Shown one piece after another: positions 51,965 to 59,931 of a stretch of 64,000 nucleotides of DNA (its first letter is position 1; each line of letters opens with the position of its first letter). The notes below the pieces were generated by a model. It was not told the origin of the DNA. It did no database searches and worked only from the letters and a program-made list of their open reading frames with translations. This DNA comes from Kineococcus endophyticus. Its GTDB lineage: Bacteria > Actinomycetota > Actinomycetes > Actinomycetales > Kineococcaceae. The stretch spans positions 124,001-188,000 of the forward strand of contig NZ_JBFNQN010000009.1 in the NCBI RefSeq assembly GCF_040796495.1, given 5' to 3'. Both the position numbers and the translations under genes were made by a program.

Positions 51965-52963
51965 TCAGGCCCGTCGCTTGACGGACCAGACGTCGACGGC
52001 GACGGCGGCCACGATGAGGACGCCCTTGATGACGTCCTGCCAGTAGGCCGGGACGAGGAGCAGGTCCAGACCGTTGTTGAGGGTCTGGATGAGCAGCAGG
52101 CCCAGGGCGGTGCCCCAGACGGTGCCGCGCCCACCCATGAGCGAGGCGCCGCCGATGACGACGGCGGCGATGGCGTCGAGCTCGTAGCCCTGCCCGAGGT
52201 TCGGGGGGCCGGAGATGACGCGGGAGGCGAGCATCACGCCGGACAGGCCGGCGAGCAGGCCCGACAGGGCGTAGACGCTGAACAGGGTGCGGCGGGCGTT
52301 GACGCCGGCGATCTCGGCGGCCACGCGGTTGCCGCCCACGGCGTAGACGCGCATGCCGTACGCGGTGCGGCGCATGACGATCCCCAGCACCACGATCCCG
52401 ACGATCATGACGATGACCGGGATCTGCAAGCCGAGCACCTTCGTGTTGGCGATCGACCCGAACTCGGCGGGCAGGCCGTTGATGGGCGCACCCCCGCCGA
52501 TGACGTAGGCGATCCCCGACCCGGCGGTCAGCATGCCGAGGGTGGCGATGAACGGTGGTACGTCGACGCGGGAGACGAGGATCCCGTTGACCGTGCCCGC
52601 CAGCAGGCCCACGGCCATCGCCGACAGCACCGTCAGCCACACCTGGCCGGGGTTCGCCTTCGCGACGGCCGCCGACGTCATGGCCGCCACGGCGATGACG
52701 GAGCCGACGGACAGGTCGATGCCGCCGGTGAGGATGACGAGCGTCTGCCCCAGGGCGATGAGCGCGAACGGCGCCGCGGCGATGAGGATGTTCTGGAGGT
52801 TCTCCGGGGAGGAGAACCGCAGCGACCGGTAGGAGAAGAACGCGATCACCAGCAGCATCACGATGAGCATCGCCCGCCGGATGAGCTGGGCGACGATCCA
52901 CTCGCGGGAGAACCGCCGACGCGGCGCGGGGACCGCGGTGTTCTCGGTCGTCGTCGTGGACAT
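51965..52963 (-). CDS. Ribose-type sugar ABC transporter permease
   Basis: The 332-residue protein has eight to ten membrane segments of the RbsC/BPD_transp_2 family. Typical parts are LGQTLVILTGGIDLSVGSVI, PPFIATLGMLTAGSGIAYVI and AAVVIGGASLMGGRGTVWGT. The ATG at 52963 shares one base with the TGA of the ATPase gene (TGATG), so translation is coupled; GAAGGA is upstream. It forms the membrane channel with the ATPase and the lipoprotein encoded on either side. Only one permease gene is present, which suggests a homodimer. Confidence 0.93.
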   Translation of the reverse strand: MSTTTTENTAVPAPRRRFSREWIVAQLIRRAMLIVMLLVIAFFSYRSLRFSSPENLQNILIAAAPFALIALGQTLVILTGGIDLSVGSVIAVAAMTSAAVAKANPGQVWLTVLSAMAVGLLAGTVNGILVSRVDVPPFIATLGMLTAGSGIAYVIGGGAPINGLPAEFGSIANTKVLGLQIPVIVMIVGIVVLGIVMRRTAYGMRVYAVGGNRVAAEIAGVNARRTLFSVYALSGLLAGLSGVMLASRVISGPPNLGQGYELDAIAAVVIGGASLMGGRGTVWGTALGLLLIQTLNNGLDLLLVPAYWQDVIKGVLIVAAVAVDVWSVKRRA

Positions 52964-54510
52964 CACACGTCCTTCGTGTCGGAGCGGGCCTCGGAACGGG
53001 AGCTGAGCCCGGAGCTGAGCCGGAAGATGGTGTCCTGGACGTCGGGGGCGTCCAGCTGGGTGCGGTCGAGTTCGGCGACGACGGCGCCGTCGCGCAGGAC
53101 GAGGGCGCGGTGGGACAGGCCCAGGACCTCGGTCATGTCCGAGGAGGCCATGACGACGGCCATCCCGGCCGCGGCGAGCTCGGCGATGATGCGGTAGATC
53201 TCCGACCGGGCGCCGACGTCGACGCCGCGGGTGGGTTCGTCGAGCAGGAGGACGTCGACGTGCTCGGTGAGCCACCGCGCCAGCACGACCTTCTGCTGGT
53301 TCCCGCCGGACAGGGTCCCGACGTCCTGGGACAACCCGCGACTGCGCAGGCGGACGGAGTCCATGGCCTCCCCGACGGCGGCGCGGCGCGAGGCGCCCTT
53401 GAGCCAGCCGGCGACGGAGAACTTCGCCAGCCGCGGCAGGGTCCCGTTGTCCAGCACGGACAGGCCCATGACGGCCCCGGCGTGCTTGCGGTCCTCGGGG
53501 ACGAGCGCCATGCCGGCGGTGATGGCGGCCGCGGGGTTCTTGCGCTTCACGTCGCGACCGGCGACGGTGATCCGTCCGGCCGTCGTGCCGCGCACGCCGA
53601 AGATCCCCTCGAGCAGTTCGGTGCGACCGGCCCCGACGAGCCCGGCCAGGCCGAGGATCTCGCCCCGGCGCACCTGCAGGTCGACCGTCCCGGCCTGCCC
53701 CGCGACCTCGAGGTCCTGTACCTGCAGGACGACGTCGGCGTCGGCGGGGACCGTGCGGACGGGCGGGAACAGGTCCTCCAGTTCCCGGCCGATCATCGCG
53801 GTGACGATGTCGTCGTCGGAGACGTCGGCCATGGCCTCGTCGAGGACGAGACCGCCGTCCCGCAGCACGACGACCCGGTCGGCCAGGTCGCGGATCTCGG
53901 CCATCTTGTGGGTGGTGAACATGATGGCGACGCCGGAGTCGCGCAACTGCCGGACGACCCGGTACAGACCCTCGACCTCGCGCTCGGAGATCGCGGAACT
54001 GGGTTCGTCGAGCAGGACGACCTTCGCCCCGCGCGAGGAGTTCTTGACGATCTCGACGATCTGCTGCAGACCGACCGGGAGGGTGCCCATCCGGGCCCCG
54101 GGATCGATCTCGACGCCGAACACCTCGAGCATCGTGACGGCCTGCGCGGCCATCGCCCGGCGGTCCAGCGTGCCGAGCCTCGTCTTCAGCTCGCGGCCGA
54201 CGAAGAGGTTCTCGTAGACGGTCATGTGCGCGATGGAGGCGAGCTCCTGCGGCACGATCGCGACCCCGAGGCGGTGGGAGTCGCGGATGCTGCCGGCGGC
54301 GAGTTCCTCCCCGCGCACCAGCACGGTCCCCTCGTCCGCGCGGTACTGCCCTGCGGCGATCTTCATCATGGTGGACTTGCCGGCGCCGTTCTCGCCCGCC
54401 AGGGCCGTCACCGTGCCGAGTTCCAGCCCCAGGGACACGCCCTTGAGGACCGGGACCCCACCGAAGGACTTCCGCAGTTCCCGGCACTGGAGAACTGGTT
54501 CGACAACCAT
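52963..54510 (-). CDS. Ribose-type sugar ABC transporter ATP-binding protein (two domains)
   Basis: The 515-residue protein has two ABC domains as in RbsA. Domain one has Walker A GENGAGKSTMMK (about residues 38-49), LPVGLQQIVEIVKN as the signature region and Walker B VVLLDEPSSAI. Domain two has GLVGAGRTELLEGI in place of a standard Walker A, as is normal for the family, then LSGGNQQKVVLARWL and VLLLDEPTRGVDVG. The ATG at 54510 is preceded by GAGGA about seven bases away; longer in-frame starts only add divergent-promoter sequence. It is the first gene of the operon that also encodes permease, binding protein, SDR and regulator. Confidence 0.94.
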   Translation of the reverse strand: MVVEPVLQCRELRKSFGGVPVLKGVSLGLELGTVTALAGENGAGKSTMMKIAAGQYRADEGTVLVRGEELAAGSIRDSHRLGVAIVPQELASIAHMTVYENLFVGRELKTRLGTLDRRAMAAQAVTMLEVFGVEIDPGARMGTLPVGLQQIVEIVKNSSRGAKVVLLDEPSSAISEREVEGLYRVVRQLRDSGVAIMFTTHKMAEIRDLADRVVVLRDGGLVLDEAMADVSDDDIVTAMIGRELEDLFPPVRTVPADADVVLQVQDLEVAGQAGTVDLQVRRGEILGLAGLVGAGRTELLEGIFGVRGTTAGRITVAGRDVKRKNPAAAITAGMALVPEDRKHAGAVMGLSVLDNGTLPRLAKFSVAGWLKGASRRAAVGEAMDSVRLRSRGLSQDVGTLSGGNQQKVVLARWLTEHVDVLLLDEPTRGVDVGARSEIYRIIAELAAAGMAVVMASSDMTEVLGLSHRALVLRDGAVVAELDRTQLDAPDVQDTIFRLSSGLSSRSEARSDTKDV

Positions 54511-54607
54511 GTCGGTTTCCTCTCGTTCGACGGGGCCGGGTGCTTCTCCACCGGTGCCCTGCCTGCGCCGAGTATGTGGAGCGTCCCGCGGGGCCCACAA
54601 CCGACGT

Positions 54608-54619
54608 GCTCATGTGAGC
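54608..54619. promoter_or_regulatory. Palindrome GCTCA-TG-TGAGC, candidate SorC operator
   Basis: The palindrome lies in the 181-base divergent region between the transporter operon and the DhaK-DhaL gene. Further copies of the half sites TGAGC and GCTCA lie at about 54637 and 54662. The position suits control of both units by the SorC-type regulator. Confidence 0.35.
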
Positions 54620-54691
54620 GCGAGGTGGTGGTCGACTGAGCAGATGGGTCATCCTGTGCGCGCTCACCGCCGCGCAGCAGCAGGAGGACCC

Positions 54692-56401
54692 ATGACCAAG
54701 ATCTTCGGCGACCCGGCAGCGTTCGTCGACGAGTCCGTCGCCGGTTTCGTGGACCTGTACTCCCACTACGTCCAGCCCGTCCCGCACGGGGTGATCCGCT
54801 CCACCGCCACCCCCGAGGGCAAGGTCGCCGTCATCGCCGGCGGCGGCTCGGGCCACTACCCCGCCTTCGCCGGCTACGTCGGCCCGGGACTTGCCGACGG
54901 CGCCGTGTGCGGCAACGTCTTCGCCTCCCCCTCCACCCGCTGGGTCTACGACGTCGCCAAGGCCGCCCACCGCGGCGGCGGCGTCGTCCTGGGGTTCGGC
55001 AACTACGCCGGGGACATCCTCAACTTCGGCCTGGCCGCCGAACGCCTGCGCGCCGAAGGCATCCGCGCCGAACTGCTCGTCGTCACCGACGACGTCGCCA
55101 GTGAGGGCCAGGGAGCCAACGGCCAGCGCCGCGGCATCGCCGGCGACGTCATCGCCTTCAAGATCGCCGGCGCCGCCGCCGAAGCCGGGTACGACTTCGA
55201 CGACGTCGTGCGCGCCGCCCGCCACGCCAACGACCTCACCCGCTCCATGGGCATCGCCTTCGCCGGCTGCACCCTGCCCGGGGAGAGCGAACCCCTGTTC
55301 ACCGTCACCCCCGGCCACATGGGCGTCGGTCTGGGCATCCACGGCGAGCCCGGCATCTCCGAGGAACCCATCGGCACCCCCACCGAGATCGCCGACCTGC
55401 TGGTGGACAAGGTCCTGGCCGGCAAGCCCGACGGTGCCCCCGAGGGCGGGAAGATCGCGGTCCTGGTCAACGGTCTGGGCTCGACGAAGTACGAGGAGCT
55501 GTTCCTGCTCTACGTGCCGATCGCCACGCGCCTGCGCGCGGCCGGGTACGAGATCGTCGCCCCCCAGGTCGGGGAGCTGGTCACCTCCCTGGACATGGCC
55601 GGCTGCTCCCTGACCGTCACCTGGCTGGACTCCGAGCTGGAGACGTTGTGGACGGCGCCGGCCCAGTGCCCGGCCCTGTCCGTGGGCGCCACGATCGAGA
55701 CGACCCCGGCCCCCACCTACGAGGCTCCGCAGGACGAGGTCGCCGACTACTCCGGCACCCCGGCCGAGGCCGCGCAGGCCGGGCAGCAGATCGCCGGACT
55801 CATCGAGGCCGTCCGCGACGTGCTCAAGGACGCCGAGGCCGAACTGGGCCGCATCGACGCGATCGCCGGGGACGGTGACCACGGCACCGGGATGGTCAAC
55901 GGGTCCGTGGCCGCCGCTCAGGCCGCCCGTCAGGCCGCCGACGCCGGCGCCGGGGCGGGCTCGACGTTGTCGGCGGCCGGGGGCGCGTGGGCCGACCGGG
56001 CCGGTGGGACGTCGGGGGTGATCTGGGGGGTGCTGCTGCACGCCTTCGCCGAGCAGCTGGGCGATGAGGGCAAGCCCACGCCTGAGCAGGTCGCCGCTGG
56101 GGCGAGCGCGTCGGTGGAGGCCGTCCAGCGCCTGGCCGGGGCGCGGGTGGGGAACAAGACGATGCTGGACGCGCAGGTCCCCGTCGCGCAGACCCTCGCG
56201 GAGCGGATCGGGGCCGGGGAGGACCTGAAGAGCGCGTTCACCACCGCCGCGCAGGCCGCGACGCAGGCCGCTGAGGCGACCAAGGACCTGCGTCCGCAGA
56301 TCGGGCGGGCCCGGCCGCTGGCCGAACGATCCCTGGGCCACCCCGACGCCGGCGCCGTGTCGCTGGCGCTGGTGACCCGCACCGTCGCCGACGAGCTCTG
56401 A
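54692..56401 (+). CDS. Fused DhaK-DhaL dihydroxyacetone/ketotetrose kinase
   Basis: The 569-residue protein is an ATP-dependent kinase with both domains in one chain. DhaK (about residues 1-330) has VAVIAGGGSGHYPAFAGYVG and the substrate-binding His in GVGLGIHGEPGISEE, which forms a hemiaminal bond with the ketone. DhaL (about 365-569) has IDAIAGDGDHGTGMVNG, the Asp cluster that binds Mg-ATP, and GGTSGVIWGVLL. Such kinases act on dihydroxyacetone, glyceraldehyde or tetroses such as erythrulose. The divergent polyol-type transporter and SDR make a polyol-derived ketose the probable substrate. AGGAGG precedes the ATG. Linker length is normal. Confidence 0.93.
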   Translation: MTKIFGDPAAFVDESVAGFVDLYSHYVQPVPHGVIRSTATPEGKVAVIAGGGSGHYPAFAGYVGPGLADGAVCGNVFASPSTRWVYDVAKAAHRGGGVVLGFGNYAGDILNFGLAAERLRAEGIRAELLVVTDDVASEGQGANGQRRGIAGDVIAFKIAGAAAEAGYDFDDVVRAARHANDLTRSMGIAFAGCTLPGESEPLFTVTPGHMGVGLGIHGEPGISEEPIGTPTEIADLLVDKVLAGKPDGAPEGGKIAVLVNGLGSTKYEELFLLYVPIATRLRAAGYEIVAPQVGELVTSLDMAGCSLTVTWLDSELETLWTAPAQCPALSVGATIETTPAPTYEAPQDEVADYSGTPAEAAQAGQQIAGLIEAVRDVLKDAEAELGRIDAIAGDGDHGTGMVNGSVAAAQAARQAADAGAGAGSTLSAAGGAWADRAGGTSGVIWGVLLHAFAEQLGDEGKPTPEQVAAGASASVEAVQRLAGARVGNKTMLDAQVPVAQTLAERIGAGEDLKSAFTTAAQAATQAAEATKDLRPQIGRARPLAERSLGHPDAGAVSLALVTRTVADEL

Positions 56402-56414
56402 GCCAGGTCGGGAT

Positions 56415-56457
56415 CGTCGTGACGGAGGGCCGGACCTACCGGCCCTCCGTCACGACG
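56415..56457 (+). terminator. Strong hairpin after the kinase gene
   Basis: Perfect 19-base arms (56415-56433 and 56439-56457) with a five-base loop begin 14 bases after the stop codon. Confidence 0.8.
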
Positions 56458-56613
56458 GTCCCCCACCGGGGTGACCGCAGGACTGCGCGCGGGTGACGGG
56501 TGTGGGCCGGGCGGGTGAGTCCGCGATCTCGAAGGGCGCCGCGGGCAACCATGTCCTAGTTTCACGACCGCGGCGGCGACGACGCCCCGTCACCTGCGAC
56601 AAGAGGATCCACG

Positions 56614-57645
56614 ATGCGCCTGGTCCGCCGCTCGACCCTGTCCGCCCTCGCCGCCACCGCCCTGCTCTCGACCGTCTGCGCCGGAGCCGCTCAGGCGGCC
56701 ACCCCCGTCCCGAAGGTCGGCACTCCCTTCCCCTACGTCGGCCTCGTCCGTGCGGCCGGCGCCGACCGCTACGAGACGGCCGCCGTCATCGCCCAGGGTT
56801 CCTTCCAGCCCTCCAGCGGCAGCACGGTGTTCATCGCCAGCGGCGAGGCGCCCGCCGACGCCCTGACGGCCGGGCCCGCCGCGGCCTCGCTCGACGCCCC
56901 GCTGCTCCTGACCCGCGCCGGGGACCTGCCCGCGGCGACGGCCACGGAACTGGCCCGCCTCAAGCCGGCCACCGTCTACGTCGTGGGCGGCACCGACCGC
57001 GTCTCGGACACCGTGCTCACCGCGATCGGCACGGCCGCACCGGGTTCGACGGTCACGCGCATCGCCGGGTCGTCCCGCTACGAGACGGCCGTCGACGTGG
57101 CGGAGAAGTTCTTCCCGAACCCCGAGGGCGTCGTCGTCACCCGCGGGGACACGTTCCCCGACGCCCTCTCCGGTGGTGCCGCCGCCGCGTCGGCCGGGGT
57201 TCCTGTGATGATCACCGAACCGACCTCGATCCCGGCGCCCGTCGCGCAGTGGATGTCCCAGCACACGTTCGCCTCGAGCCTCGTCGTGGGCAGCTCGACG
57301 TCCGTCAGCGACGCCATCGCCGCGACCGTCGCGAGCCGCACGAGCGACCCGGCCGACGCCACCCGGGTCGGCGGGGCGGACCGCTACGAGACGTCGGCCG
57401 CCGTCGCGACCGCGGTGTTCCCCGACGCCTCGACCGTCGTCATCGCGACGGGCGACAACTTCCCCGACGCCCTCGCCGGTGTCCCCGCCGCCGCCGTCAA
57501 CGCGGCCCCGATGCTGCTGCTGCCCAAGGACTGCACCCCGGCCTCCCTGGCGACCTACGTGCAGGGCAACACGAACATCTCCGGGGAGATCATCCTCGGC
57601 GGTCCCACCTCGGTGACGGCGGAGGCGCTCACCACGAACTGCTGA
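56614..57645 (+). CDS. Secreted protein with three cell-wall-binding repeats (CWB2)
   Basis: The 343-residue product has a signal peptide (STLSALAATALLSTVCAGAA, cleavage expected around residue 28). Three CWB2-type repeats fill the rest, each opening with an RYETA/S motif: GADRYETAAVIAQGSF, GSSRYETAVDVAEKFF and GADRYETSAAVATAVF. Each continues to FPDALSGG, DALAGVPA or a related turn and a VVGG/ILGG-type segment. Such repeats bind anionic wall polymers non-covalently. There is no extra enzymatic domain. AGAGGA before the ATG is the ribosome binding site. A hairpin terminator follows at 57680. Confidence 0.93.
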   Translation: MRLVRRSTLSALAATALLSTVCAGAAQAATPVPKVGTPFPYVGLVRAAGADRYETAAVIAQGSFQPSSGSTVFIASGEAPADALTAGPAAASLDAPLLLTRAGDLPAATATELARLKPATVYVVGGTDRVSDTVLTAIGTAAPGSTVTRIAGSSRYETAVDVAEKFFPNPEGVVVTRGDTFPDALSGGAAAASAGVPVMITEPTSIPAPVAQWMSQHTFASSLVVGSSTSVSDAIAATVASRTSDPADATRVGGADRYETSAAVATAVFPDASTVVIATGDNFPDALAGVPAAAVNAAPMLLLPKDCTPASLATYVQGNTNISGEIILGGPTSVTAEALTTNC

Positions 57646-57679
57646 CGTCCGCCCACCGGAGGGCAGGACGACGACGCGC

Positions 57680-57705
57680 GGGGCGGCCGGAGCACCGGTC
57701 GCCCC
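57680..57705. terminator. Hairpin between convergent genes
   Basis: An 11-base-pair stem with one G-U pair (57680-57690 with 57695-57705) and an AGCA loop lies between the stops of the CWB2 gene and the small membrane protein gene. It can serve both strands. Confidence 0.65.
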
Positions 57706-57729
57706 GCCGTCGCGTCAGGACCTCGTCCG

Positions 57730-57927
57730 TCACCTCGTCCGGCGCCGGAACCGGACCAGCCCGGCCACCGCCACGGCGACCGCGACCCCGCCGGCGACTC
57801 CGACCGCCAGGGGTGCGAACCCCAGCGATCCCGCCACGTTCACCACCAGCCCGACGACCAGCAGGACCCAACTGCCGGCCCGGAGGGTGCTGCGCTGCTG
57901 CGCTCGAAGGTGATGACGGTCGTCCAC
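57730..57927 (-). CDS. Small two-helix membrane protein
   Basis: The 65-residue product starts DDRHHLRAQQRSTLRAGSW and then forms two hydrophobic helices (VLLVVGLVVNVAGSLGFA and VGVAGGVAVAVAVAGLV), ending in RFRRRTR. AGGAGG four to five bases before the GTG at 57927 is one of the best ribosome binding sites in the window, so the gene is probably real. Both termini are basic and should face the cytoplasm. No family is recognised. It diverges from the histidine kinase gene. Confidence 0.7.
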   Translation of the reverse strand: MDDRHHLRAQQRSTLRAGSWVLLVVGLVVNVAGSLGFAPLAVGVAGGVAVAVAVAGLVRFRRRTR

Positions 57928-58045
57928 GGTTCCTCCTGGGTTCGGTGAGCCACCACCGTCGCCCGCCGGACGGTGGCGGGGACATCCCGCGTCCTGCCGT
58001 CCTGGAGTGGTGCTGGCTGTACCGACGCCGGGCACCGCACCTGGG

Positions 58046-58051
58046 TACGGT
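58046..58051 (+). promoter_or_regulatory. -10 box TACGGT of the second kinase gene
   Basis: Seven bases separate the box from the ATG at 58059; no Shine-Dalgarno sequence intervenes. Confidence 0.45.
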
Positions 58052-58058
58052 CGAGGCG

Positions 58059-59273
58059 ATGACCACGGCAGCAGCGGGACGCGCACGGCTGGTCCGGGCG
58101 CGGGCGGGTTTCCTCGACCTCGGTCGTGGGCTCGGCACCGCGCTGACCGCGGCGCTCCTGGTCCTCTGGCTCCTCATCGTCGTGGCCCTGCTGCCGGTGG
58201 GGATCGGGCTGCTGCTCGTCCCGTCCGCGGCGCGCGGGGTCCGTCGCCTCGCCGACGCCGAACGCACCCGGACGGGATCGCCGACGTGGGGTCCCGGCCC
58301 CCAGCGGTTGCGGGCTGCGCTCGCGGACCCGTTGTGGCGCAGGGACGTCCGGTGGCTGCCACCGCACGCCGTGGTCGGTGTGCTGCTGGGTCTGGTCGGC
58401 GTCCTGCTGCCCGTGTACGCGGTCCGCGACCTGTCCTTCCCCCTCTGGTGGTGGCTCGTCCCGGCCGGTGAGGACCCCTCGCCGTGGTGGTGGACCGTCG
58501 ACGCGTGGCCCGACGCGCTGGCCGTCGCGGGTCTCGGGGCGGTGTGGGCGCTGCTGTCCCTGGTCGGCCTGCCGGTCCTCGCGCGGGCGCAGTCCGCGCG
58601 CAGCCGCGCGCTGCTGCGTCCGCCCGCCGACGTCGACCTGTCCCTGCGGGTCGCAGAACTCACCGCCACCCGCGCCGCGGCGCTGGACGCCCACGCCGCG
58701 GAACTGCGGCGCATCGAACGGTCGCTGCACGACGGGGCGCAGAACCGTCTCGTCGGGGTGACCGTCCTGCTGGGTGCGGCCCGCCGGGCGGTGGCCCGGG
58801 ACCCCGCGGTGGCCGACGACCTGCTCGCCCGCGCCCAGGCCGCCGCCGAGGAGGCCCTGGCCGAGCTCCGCGCCGTCGTGCGCGGGATCCTGCCGCCCGT
58901 CCTCGACCGCGGACTGGCCGCCGCCGTCACCGGCCTCGCGGCGGACTGCCGGGTCCCGTGCCGGGTCGAGGTGGCCGTCGAACCGCGGTGCCCGGTGTCG
59001 GTGGAGGCGACGGCGTACTTCGTCGTCGCCGAGGCCCTGACCAACGTGTCCCGGCACTCGGGTGCGCGGACGGCGTCGGTCGACGTGCGGCGGCTCGGTG
59101 AGCACCTGCACGTCGTCGTCACCGACGACGGCCGCGGTGGCGCGGACCCCGGTGCGGGGTCGGGGTTGACGGGGGTGCTCCGCCGGGTGGAGGCGCTCGA
59201 CGGGACGCTGGAGCTGACCAGCCCGCCGGGCGGGCCGACGAGGGTGGAGGTGCGGTTGCCGTGCGGATCGTGA
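58059..59273 (+). CDS. Two-component sensor histidine kinase (HisKA_3)
   Basis: The 404-residue protein has an N-terminal membrane region (a first pair around residues 27-55 and two more segments around 105-175) with a short Trp-rich outer loop. A coiled segment leads to the DHp helix with RIERSLHDGAQNRLVGVTVL, where the His-Asp-Gly-Ala-Gln motif is typical of the family. The ATPase domain has EALTNVSRHSGA and DDGRGGADPGAGSGLTGVLR. The response-regulator gene overlaps its end by 13 bases. Sensing is probably membrane-intrinsic and the signal is unknown. Confidence 0.92.
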   Translation: MTTAAAGRARLVRARAGFLDLGRGLGTALTAALLVLWLLIVVALLPVGIGLLLVPSAARGVRRLADAERTRTGSPTWGPGPQRLRAALADPLWRRDVRWLPPHAVVGVLLGLVGVLLPVYAVRDLSFPLWWWLVPAGEDPSPWWWTVDAWPDALAVAGLGAVWALLSLVGLPVLARAQSARSRALLRPPADVDLSLRVAELTATRAAALDAHAAELRRIERSLHDGAQNRLVGVTVLLGAARRAVARDPAVADDLLARAQAAAEEALAELRAVVRGILPPVLDRGLAAAVTGLAADCRVPCRVEVAVEPRCPVSVEATAYFVVAEALTNVSRHSGARTASVDVRRLGEHLHVVVTDDGRGGADPGAGSGLTGVLRRVEALDGTLELTSPPGGPTRVEVRLPCGS

Positions 59274-59908
59274 TCGGGGAGGACGACGCCCTGCTGCGCG
59301 AGGGCCTGGCCCTGCTGCTGGCCGCGGAGGGCCTGGACGTCGTCGCGACCGCCGCCGACGCGGACGCCCTCCTCGCCGCCGTCGACGAGCACCGGCCCGA
59401 TGTGGCGATCGTCGACGTCCGGATGCCCCCGACCCACACCGACGAGGGGATCCGCGCCGCCGTGCAGGCGCGCCGGACCCACCCCGACCTCGCCGTCCTC
59501 GTCCTGTCGGCCTACGTCGAGCAGGCGTTCGCCACCGACCTGCTGGCCGGGGGTGCCGGCCGCGTCGGCTACCTGCTCAAGGAGCGGGTGGGCCGCGTGG
59601 AGGAGTTCCTCGAGGCCCTGCACCGGGTCGCGGCCGGCGGCACCGCAGTGGACCCCGAGGTGGTCGCGCAGCTGCTCACCCGCACCCGCACCGACGCCGG
59701 TCTCGACCGGCTCTCGGCCCGCGAGCGCGAGGTGCTGGGCCTCATGGCCGAGGGTCTGGGGAACTCCGCGATCGCGGCCCGGCTGGTCGTCTCGGACGGC
59801 GCCGTGCACAAGCACATCCGGAGCATCTTCGCCAAGCTCGACCTCGCCCCCACGGACGAGGCGGACCGCCGCGTCAGCGCCGTCCTGCGCTACCTGCGGG
59901 CGGGCTGA
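59261..59908 (+). CDS. NarL/LuxR-family response regulator
   Basis: The 215-residue product has a receiver domain starting MRIVIGEDDALLREGLALLL, the phospho-accepting Asp in VAIVDVRMPPTHTDEG, the Ser of LVLSAY and the Lys of GYLLKERVG. A C-terminal helix-turn-helix follows (LSAREREVLGLMAEGLGNSA and VSDGAVHKHIRSIFAKLDL). The extended MPPTHTDEG loop is typical of regulators paired with HisKA_3 kinases of this actinobacterial group. Translation is coupled to the kinase gene by a 13-base overlap. Confidence 0.92.
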   Translation: MRIVIGEDDALLREGLALLLAAEGLDVVATAADADALLAAVDEHRPDVAIVDVRMPPTHTDEGIRAAVQARRTHPDLAVLVLSAYVEQAFATDLLAGGAGRVGYLLKERVGRVEEFLEALHRVAAGGTAVDPEVVAQLLTRTRTDAGLDRLSAREREVLGLMAEGLGNSAIAARLVVSDGAVHKHIRSIFAKLDLAPTDEADRRVSAVLRYLRAG

Positions 59909-59919
59909 GCCGCACCGGG

Positions 59920-59925
59920 TAGCTT
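59920..59925 (+). promoter_or_regulatory. -10 box TAGCTT of the second helicase-like gene
   Basis: Six bases separate it from the GTG at 59932. It lies in the 23-base gap after the response regulator, so this gene probably has its own start site. Confidence 0.4.
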
Positions 59926-59931
59926 CGCCGC

